From: Cornus controversa
Lineage: Eukaryota > Streptophyta > Magnoliopsida > Cornales > Cornaceae
Reading direction: 5' to 3'
Assembly: GCA_026545225.1 (NCBI GenBank)
Contig: CM048846.1
Span: 13,107,975-13,171,974 of the forward strand
Length of the DNA stretch: 64,000 nucleotides
Every line of letters begins with the position of its first letter. The first letter of the stretch is position 1. This document shows, piece after piece, positions 57,893 to 64,000 of the stretch. Made by a program: the position numbers and the translations under genes. The notes beneath the pieces were generated by a model. It was not told where the DNA came from and made no database searches. It was given only the letters and a program-made list of their open reading frames with translations.

Positions 57893-58684
57893 ATTGTTCG
57901 GCTGTTCATGCCTTTTTTTATTTGAGACACTTAGCTGATCATGCTGAGATCTCGTTCGTTTCTTTATGGCGTTCGGCAAGTCATGTTGAAGTGTAGCTCG
58001 GCTTCTTATGGTGTTCGGTTGTTCATGCCATAGCCATATTTTCTCATTGAGGACCTTCGGCTGGTCAAGCTGAAGCGTCGCTCGATTTCTTATGGCGTTC
58101 GGCTGTTCATGCCTTAGCCGTATTTTCTCATCGAGGACCTTCGGCTGGTCATGCTGAAGTGTCGCTCGGTTTCTTATGGCGTTCGGCTGTTCATGCCTTA
58201 GCCGCATTTTCTCATCGAGGACCTTCAGCTGGTCATGCTGAAGCGTCGCTCGGTTTCTTATGGCGTTCGGCTGTTCATGCCTTAGCCGCATTTTCTCATC
58301 GAGGACCTTCGGCTGGTCAAGCTGAAGCGTCGCTCGATTTCTCATGGCGTTCGGCTGTTCATGCCTTAGCCGTATTTTCTCATCGAGGACCTTCGGCTGG
58401 TCATGCTGAAGTGTCGCTCGGTTTCTTATGGCGTTCGGCTGTTCATGCCTTAGCCGCATTTTCTCATCGAGGACCTTCGGCTGGTCATGCTGAAGCGTCG
58501 CTCGATTTCTTATGGCATTCGGCTGTTCATGCCTTAGCCGTATTTTCTCATCGAAGACCTTCGGCTGGTCATGCTGAAGTGTCGCTCGGTTTCTTATGGC
58601 GTTCGGCTGTTCATGCCTTAGCCGTATTTTCTCATCGAGGACCTTCGGCTGGTCATGCTGAAGTATCGCTCGGTTTTTTATGGA
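57893..58684. repeat. 84-bp minisatellite between pol and the antisense gene
   Basis: Units begin (GTTCGGCTGTTCATGCC) at 58013, 58097, 58181, 58265, 58349, 58433, 58517 and 58601, exactly 84 bp apart, with two degenerate or partial units before 58013. The repeat length is divisible by three, so long ORFs appear on both strands here (57887-58861 minus, 58159-58716 plus), but these are by-products. Tandem arrays in the post-pol region are known in Tat/Ogre elements and can seed satellites. A short T-run follows at 58690-58714. Confidence 0.92.
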
Positions 58685-58895
58685 AGAATTTTTTTCTTTT
58701 TTTTTTTTTTTTTTGAAAAATAAAACGTTTAAGACAGTGGCATTGCGTGACTTTTTGCCGCCGCGCAAGGCCACTGCCTTTGTTTGGGATGTGCCGAATT
58801 TATTATATAAAACGAAAAAAGGCTTGGCAATCACCCGGTGTGGGACAAATTCGAGTAACATACTTTCAGTTCTTTATTCAAAAGTGCATTAGGGC

Positions 58896-61800
58896 TTACA
58901 TATAGTACCTTTTCAGGTGCATTGCGTTCCAAGGTTTTTCGACCATGGCTCCATTGCCGTGCATTCTTCGTAGTCTGTATGCCCCGTTTCTAATGGCTTC
59001 GACTATTTCAAATGGACCTTCCCATTTAGCTGCAAATTTTCCTGCGTTAGGTTCCTTGGTGTTGCTGGTGACCTTGCGTAAGACCCAGTCCCCTCGCTCG
59101 AACGAACGAGGTTTGACCTTCTTGTTGTAGGCCTTGCGAAGTCTTTGCTGGTAGGCTGCTACCCTTATCTGTGCAGCTTCTCTCTTTTCGTCAAGTAGCT
59201 CGACGTCGTGTTCGATCAGGCGATTGTTCTCCTGCTCATCGAACGATTCAATCCGTTCGGTCGGGACCTGTAGTTCAATCGGGATTACGGCTTCCATACC
59301 AAATGTCATATTGAAGGGACTACTCCCCATAGATCTTCTGGGGGTTATCCTGTAGGCCCAGAGCACTTTCGGCAGTTCTTCTAACCAGCGCCCTTTCCTC
59401 TCTTCTAACTTTTTCTTGATATTCTTGAAGATGGTTTTATTGGTGATCTCGGCTTGCCCGTTTCCTTGTGGGTAGGATCTTGAAGCGAGCCGTTGGTTGA
59501 TTCCATACTTGGCGAAGAATCTCCGGACGAACTGATTGTCCAGATTTTTACCATTGTCCATAATTATTGCCGATGGTATGCCAAAGCGGCATATCAAATT
59601 ATTCCAGATGAATTTTTTGACTTGAGTGTGGGTTACAGAGGCGTAAGCTTCTGCTTCGACCCACTTGGTGAAATAGTCTTTAGCCAGGAGAACGTATTTC
59701 TTCTTTTGAGCCGCGATCGGCAAGGGTCCCACCATGTCTATCCCCCATTGGGCGAAGGGCCAAGGGCTGGTCGTTGTATTCAAGTTCCCTGGTGGTTGGT
59801 GCAACAGCTGGGCGTGTTTTTGGCACTTGTCGCAATTTCTGGAATATTCTGCAGCATCACGGGACATGTACGGCCAGAAGTACCCTAGCGTCAGAGCTTT
59901 ATGGGCGAGCGATCGTCCCCCGAAATGATTGCCGCAAACCCCTTCATGGATTTCCTTCAATACTGTGTTGGCCTCCGAAGGCGTTAAACATTTTAACAAC
60001 GGTCCCGAAAATGACCTTCTGTAGAGGTTATTATTGACGATCGAATATCTTGAGACCCTCATTCTTATCTTCTTTGCCTCTGTTTTCTGTTCGGGGAGGG
60101 TTCCATTCATAAGGTATGCCTCTATCGGGTCAATCCAGCTTGGCTCCCGTGGGATGGCCAGTATTTCTATTGGTTTTCCGATGCTTGGTTCTCTCAGCTC
60201 TTCTACAGAGGATATCCTGGTCATAGATTCATCTGCGTTGGAGGCTGAGCACGCTAACCTGTCAGCTGCCTCGTTTTCATCACGTGGTATGTGCTTGATG
60301 ATCACTTCGTCAAAGTTTTTCATGTCTTCAAGTACTGCTTCTCGGTAAGAATTCATTTTATCTTCCTTGGCCTGGAATTCTCCCCTAACTTGACTCACCA
60401 CCAGCTGCGAGTCACTGAACAATGTTAGCTTTCTGATCTGTAAAGATTTAGCTAGCCGGAGACCCGCAAGCAGAGCCTCATACTCTGCTACATTGTTTGT
60501 GGCATCGAAATCAAATCGGATGGCATGGTGGAGCGTAATCCCATCGGGAGTTCTCACCTCTATTCCAGCCCCTGCTCTGGTGTGACAGGACGAGCCGTTT
60601 ACATAAACTTTCCACTGGGGTGTTTCTTCTTTCTCTTCCATCGGTTCATCATATTCTAATAGGAATTCGGCCAGCACCTGCCCCTTGCGGGCTGTTCGGG
60701 GTATGAAGAGGATGTCATAGGCGCTGAGGTCCATGGCCCACTTCATCATCCTCCCTGTCATGTCTGGCCTGCTTAGGATGGCCTTGAGCGGCAAATTTGT
60801 GGGGACAACTATCTGATGTGATTCGAAATAGTGCCTTAGCTTCTTCTTTGCGTGTATTAAAGCTAAAATCAGCTTCTCAGCCTTAGAATATCTTTTTTCG
60901 GCGTCAGTCATTGTCTTGCTGGAATAGTACACCGGGCGCTGCTTCCCATCCTCTTCTTTGATCAGCGCTGCGCTTGTCGATATCTTTGATACGGCTAAGT
61001 ATAAAAGTAATTTTTCTCCGGGCTTAGGTATCGAGAGTATTGGTGCTGAGGCCATATATTGCTTTAACCTTTTTAGGGCTTCCGTCTGTTCCGTTCCCCA
61101 AAGTTCGCCCTTCTTCTTACGGATAGCGTCGAAGAATGGCTTGCATTTGTCCGAGAGTCGTGATATGAATCTGCTAAGGGCGGCGATCCGTCCAGTGAGG
61201 ACCTGGACGTCCCTCTGGGTTTTTGGTTCCGACGTCTGAATCAACGCCAAAGATTGGGATGGACTCATTTCTACCCCCGTTCTGCTGACCATGTGACCGA
61301 GGAATTGTCCGGATTGCACTCCGAACGAACATTTCGATGGATTAAGCCTTAGCCGATGTTTCCTAAAGGTGTCGAACACATCTTGTAAATGTTGCCCGTG
61401 GTCTTCCCTTCTTTTACTTTTGACAACCATGTCGTCTATGTAGGCCTCCACGGTCTCTCCGATCTGATCTCTGAAGACGCGACTGACCATTCTCTGATAT
61501 GTTGCCCCTGCATTCTTTAAACCAAAGGGCATTACTTTGTAACAGAAGGTCCCTTGTTCGGTAATGAACGAAGTTTTTTCCTCGTCCTTTTGATCCAACG
61601 GAATCTGGTTGTACCCTGAATAGGCGTCCAGGAAGGTCAGCAACTCATAACCTGTAGTGGCGTCTACCATCTGGTCTATTTTTGGTAATGGGAAGCTATC
61701 CTTCGGGCAGGCTTTGTTCAGGTTAGTGAAATCGATACAAACTCTCCATTTTCCATTTTTCTTTCGTACCACCACAACATTGGATAACCATTCTGGGTAC

Positions 61801-62165
61801 TTTACTTCCCTGATAAGATTAGCTTGGAGCAGGCGACGGATCTCCTCGGCTATTATTTGGTTTCTTTTCGGGGCAAATCTTCTCTGCTTTTGCTTAATTG
61901 GGGTACTATTGGGGTCCACGTTCAGGGTATGTTTCACCAGATTGGGATCCATTCCTGGCATGTCAAGGTGAGTCCAGGCGAACACGTCTCTGTTCCTTCT
62001 TAATACTTCTATCAGCTCTTCCTTTTCTTTGTTCTGCAGCATCGTCCCGATCTGCGTACATTTATTTTCACCCAGGCTGCCTAGTTGAACTGTTTGGAGA
62101 GGCTCCATGGGTTGGGCTATACTTTCGGCCTCCGACAGTTCCGGCGTGCCCGATCTCTGTGGTTG
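58896..62165 (-). CDS. Tat-lineage Ty3/gypsy pol: RT, RNase H, second RNase H, integrase
   Basis: Open from the codon after the gag stop (62165) to TAA at 58896. The first internal ATG is at 62108, and residues below count from it. RT spans about 65-300 (CIDFTNLNKACPKDSFPLP, catalytic YIDD at 223-226). A degenerate gypsy RNase H follows (about 365-485), then a second, archaeal-type RNase H (about 498-620) with E542, D566 and D616, but N504 where the first catalytic Asp is expected (VYVNGSS). Integrase has its HHCC zinc site (H721, H728, C759, C762) and DDE triad D791, D851, E887, and ends MHLKRYYM. Dual RNase H is a Tat hallmark. It is in frame with gag and is probably made by stop-codon readthrough. 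No frameshift or internal stop is seen, so it is well preserved. Confidence 0.93.
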   Translation of the reverse strand, partial: QPQRSGTPELSEAESIAQPMEPLQTVQLGSLGENKCTQIGTMLQNKEKEELIEVLRRNRDVFAWTHLDMPGMDPNLVKHTLNVDPNSTPIKQKQRRFAPKRNQIIAEEIRRLLQANLIREVKYPEWLSNVVVVRKKNGKWRVCIDFTNLNKACPKDSFPLPKIDQMVDATTGYELLTFLDAYSGYNQIPLDQKDEEKTSFITEQGTFCYKVMPFGLKNAGATYQRMVSRVFRDQIGETVEAYIDDMVVKSKRREDHGQHLQDVFDTFRKHRLRLNPSKCSFGVQSGQFLGHMVSRTGVEMSPSQSLALIQTSEPKTQRDVQVLTGRIAALSRFISRLSDKCKPFFDAIRKKKGELWGTEQTEALKRLKQYMASAPILSIPKPGEKLLLYLAVSKISTSAALIKEEDGKQRPVYYSSKTMTDAEKRYSKAEKLILALIHAKKKLRHYFESHQIVVPTNLPLKAILSRPDMTGRMMKWAMDLSAYDILFIPRTARKGQVLAEFLLEYDEPMEEKEETPQWKVYVNGSSCHTRAGAGIEVRTPDGITLHHAIRFDFDATNNVAEYEALLAGLRLAKSLQIRKLTLFSDSQLVVSQVRGEFQAKEDKMNSYREAVLEDMKNFDEVIIKHIPRDENEAADRLACSASNADESMTRISSVEELREPSIGKPIEILAIPREPSWIDPIEAYLMNGTLPEQKTEAKKIRMRVSRYSIVNNNLYRRSFSGPLLKCLTPSEANTVLKEIHEGVCGNHFGGRSLAHKALTLGYFWPYMSRDAAEYSRNCDKCQKHAQLLHQPPGNLNTTTSPWPFAQWGIDMVGPLPIAAQKKKYVLLAKDYFTKWVEAEAYASVTHTQVKKFIWNNLICRFGIPSAIIMDNGKNLDNQFVRRFFAKYGINQRLASRSYPQGNGQAEITNKTIFKNIKKKLEERKGRWLEELPKVLWAYRITPRRSMGSSPFNMTFGMEAVIPIELQVPTERIESFDEQENNRLIEHDVELLDEKREAAQIRVAAYQQRLRKAYNKKVKPRSFERGDWVLRKVTSNTKEPNAGKFAAKWEGPFEIVEAIRNGAYRLRRMHGNGAMVEKPWNAMHLKRYYM

Positions 62166-64000
62166 CTATTGGACGTTAACCCCTGCGGCTTCTGTACTTT
62201 TCGAAGTGCTTCTGATAGTGAGCGAATAACATTCTTTTGCTGCTACCTGATCTCCCCGAAGATCTACCGTTCCTCTTCCGTTAGGGGTAAGACATCTCAT
62301 CACTTGGTGCAGGGTTGACGGTACCCCTTGCATCCTGTGTATCCAACCTCTTCCCATTATAAGGTTATAGGACGAACGAACGTCTGCTATTACGAACGTT
62401 TCCCTGAGTGTTCTCTGCGTGGCCGTTACCGACAACGCGATCGTTCCGCACGGTAGTACCTTGTTTCCATCAAAACCCACGAGCGGCCCGTCGGCTCGTT
62501 TGATCTGGTCACTCCCGATTCCCACTTGCTTGAAAACTTCCAATGTCATTATATTCGCACTTGATCCGACATCAATAAGCACCCTTTTTATCCAACAGTT
62601 TGCAACTAGTAGGCTGACTACTAATGGATCTTCGTGGGGGAGCTGCACTCTTAGTAGGTCCGGATCTCCGAACGTGATCTGAGCATCGGCCCCCATGTCT
62701 TGAACGGAATTGATCTCCGTCATCTTCTGTAATTTTTTTGCTTGGCGTACGACCGATCTGGACGATCCATGGTCTCCTCGGGTAGCGTAACCATGTATTG
62801 TGTTGATCGTCCTGACCGTGTTTGGATTTGGGTTTTCTCTTCGTTCGGGCCCTATGCGTTCATTCGGCCTTGATTGATCTTTCACCACGTATTCTGTCAG
62901 TCCCCCTTTTACAATGATCGCCTCTACTTGTCCTTTGAGATTGCGGCACTCGTTGGTGGTGTGCCCATAATCCTGATACAGAGCGCAATGCTTGCTCTTA
63001 TCTCTGAGCTCGACTGGGATCCGGATGGGTGGGGGTGTTCGAAATATGCCCCTACTCTTGTTTTCCTGGTACAGCCTCGACAGTGTGCACTTCAGAGGTG
63101 TGTTCTTCTCCTCGAATTTGGGACGCTTCCCTGACGTTGGGGGTGGAAGCGGGACTCTGCTTTTCTGCTTATCACCTTTCTCCTTAGGTAACGGGCCGAC
63201 GCTTATCAGAGCTGTCCTTTGCTGGCGCAAAACTTCATCTTCCTCGAGACTGAGGTATCCTTGTGCCTTTGCGTTCAGGTCCCCCATGGTTTTGGGGGTT
63301 TTTCTGACCAGAGATGAATGGAATTTCGAGCCAGGGATCATGGCTATTTTGAACGCTTCCACCGCCGCTGCTTGGTCGCATCCATCAATCAGGAACATTT
63401 CCAGATTGAATCTGGTCATAAAGGACTTCAATGGTTCTCCTTTTGCTTGCCTCATGGTGAAAAGAGAGGAAATTGTCTTCTTCTGTCTTCGGTTGCCAAT
63501 GTATTGTGCGATGAAAAGCTCGCATAATTTCATAAAACTGGGGATGCTACCCGAAGGTTGCTGTTTAAACCATGTCAGGGCAGCGCCGGACAGACTGGTT
63601 GGAAAAACCTTGCACATGAGGTTTTCATCTTCTGCGTGCAAAGTCATCCTCTGCTGCACATGAAAGAGGTGGTCAACAGGGTCTGTCGTTCCGTCGAAGG
63701 TGATGAAACTTGGGAGTGCGAATTTCCTTGGGTTCGGTGACCTCCTTATCTCGTCTGAAAAAGGAGATTGTATCACTTTGCTGGCAACTTGTGTTGCTAG
63801 ATCTGCTGGGGTCATGTTCTTCAGGTCTTTAATGTTGGCATTAACTTCCTCCAGACGTCGGGTCAGTGCATCGAAGCTGGCTTCGGGTCTGGTGGTACGG
63901 GACTCTGGAGGTTCCGCGATTCGTCCTTCATTTCGAGCGGAATTGTATTCCACGGATGCTTCCCTCTCGGGTGGGGCAGCCTCCGGCTGTTTTTCGGTGA
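62166..64000 (-). CDS. Tat-lineage gag-protease, 5' end outside the window
   Basis: The minus-strand frame is open from the window edge (first full codon near 63998) to TAG at 62168-62166. The usual gag capsid domain is visible (FDGTTDPVDHLFHVQQRMTL, ALTWFKQQP, LFIAQYIGNRRQKK, about 63380-63680). A zinc-knuckle-like segment (CALYQDYGHTTNEC, about 62950-62990) has lost its second Cys. An aspartic protease region follows (VLIDVGSSANIM near 62560-62590, then YNLIMGRGW near 62345), with the catalytic Asp kept but the following residue changed from the common Thr or Gly to Val. The GTG at 63953 is not a start, because the frame runs through it. The stop is in a readthrough-type context leading into pol. 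Confidence 0.9.
   Translation of the reverse strand, partial: TEKQPEAAPPEREASVEYNSARNEGRIAEPPESRTTRPEASFDALTRRLEEVNANIKDLKNMTPADLATQVASKVIQSPFSDEIRRSPNPRKFALPSFITFDGTTDPVDHLFHVQQRMTLHAEDENLMCKVFPTSLSGAALTWFKQQPSGSIPSFMKLCELFIAQYIGNRRQKKTISSLFTMRQAKGEPLKSFMTRFNLEMFLIDGCDQAAAVEAFKIAMIPGSKFHSSLVRKTPKTMGDLNAKAQGYLSLEEDEVLRQQRTALISVGPLPKEKGDKQKSRVPLPPPTSGKRPKFEEKNTPLKCTLSRLYQENKSRGIFRTPPPIRIPVELRDKSKHCALYQDYGHTTNECRNLKGQVEAIIVKGGLTEYVVKDQSRPNERIGPERRENPNPNTVRTINTIHGYATRGDHGSSRSVVRQAKKLQKMTEINSVQDMGADAQITFGDPDLLRVQLPHEDPLVVSLLVANCWIKRVLIDVGSSANIMTLEVFKQVGIGSDQIKRADGPLVGFDGNKVLPCGTIALSVTATQRTLRETFVIADVRSSYNLIMGRGWIHRMQGVPSTLHQVMRCLTPNGRGTVDLRGDQVAAKECYSLTIRSTSKSTEAAGVNVQ

Noticed and set aside
57887..58861. 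Long repeated-peptide ORF on the minus strand (RNRATLQHDQP... units) and a matching plus-strand ORF at 58159-58716
   Set aside because: Both are by-products of an 84-bp tandem repeat whose length is divisible by three. Any stop-free phase stays open on either strand.
63951..63953. GTG at 63953 as the start of gag
   Set aside because: The same frame is open through to the window edge, so the true start lies beyond 64000.
1..64000. CRISPR arrays, rRNA or tRNA genes, bacterial operons
   Set aside because: None seen. The direct repeats here are LTRs, segmental duplicates or minisatellites, and the TGGTATCAGAGC motifs are primer binding sites, not tRNA genes.

Overview
This is a low-GC plant nuclear window, almost certainly from a eudicot. 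It holds intron-bearing plant genes (sulfite oxidase, a DUF642 cell-wall protein), a PLS-class pentatricopeptide repeat (PPR) gene, type I MADS-box genes, and a dense load of Sirevirus, Tork/TNT1-type and Tat-type LTR retrotransposons. The species cannot be named from the sequence. Only two ordinary host genes look intact: a PPR gene (36082-37533, +) and a type I MADS gene (49769-50710, -). The other host-gene material is decayed or duplicated.

Layout, left to right. 1-7024: 3' part of a decayed Sirevirus (SIRE-type Ty1/copia) on +, with pol, a third ORF of 'plant transposon protein' type, polypurine tract (PPT) and 3' LTR. It is inserted in the reverse transcriptase of an older TNT1-like copia on - (7025-10743). 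11377-17150: MADS unit 1 (frameshifted gene), carrying a Tourist-type MITE. 17566-19446: PPR unit 1 (pseudogene). 19471-23300: MADS unit 2, whose gene has lost its whole DNA-binding domain. 24904-26111: DUF642 pseudogene (+). 27553-35094: sulfite oxidase pseudogene (-) of about eleven recognisable exons, with a complete 335-bp TRIM retrotransposon at one exon. 35351-35642: LINE fragment. 35643-37570: PPR unit 2 (intact gene). 38057-47198: nested retrotransposon debris, including a gypsy LTR split by a Sirevirus solo LTR, a copia 5' LTR split by a gypsy LTR, and a copia gag fragment. 47199-55024: MADS unit 3 (intact gene) carrying a solo LTR and a MULE-type element. 55025-64000: a well-preserved Tat-lineage Ty3/gypsy element on -, running off the right edge.

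Three MADS units (M1, M2, M3) and two PPR units (P1, P2) are segmental duplicates. P1 abuts M2 almost directly. P2 and M3 are separated by about 9.6 kb that is almost all retrotransposon, so an ancestral P-M pair may have been duplicated and one copy later pushed apart by insertions. Because paralogous empty sites lie in the same window, several insertions can be delimited to the base: the Tourist MITE (TSD TTA), the MULE (TSD TAGTTTTAT), a solo LTR, and the left end of the Tat element.

The most notable system is the Tat element. Its gag-pro and pol lie in one frame separated by a single UAG in the context CAA-UAG-CAA-CCA, the tobamovirus-type readthrough signature. It has dual RNase H domains, an 84-bp minisatellite after pol, a convergent spliced antisense gene, and an apparent LTR of only about 113 bp.
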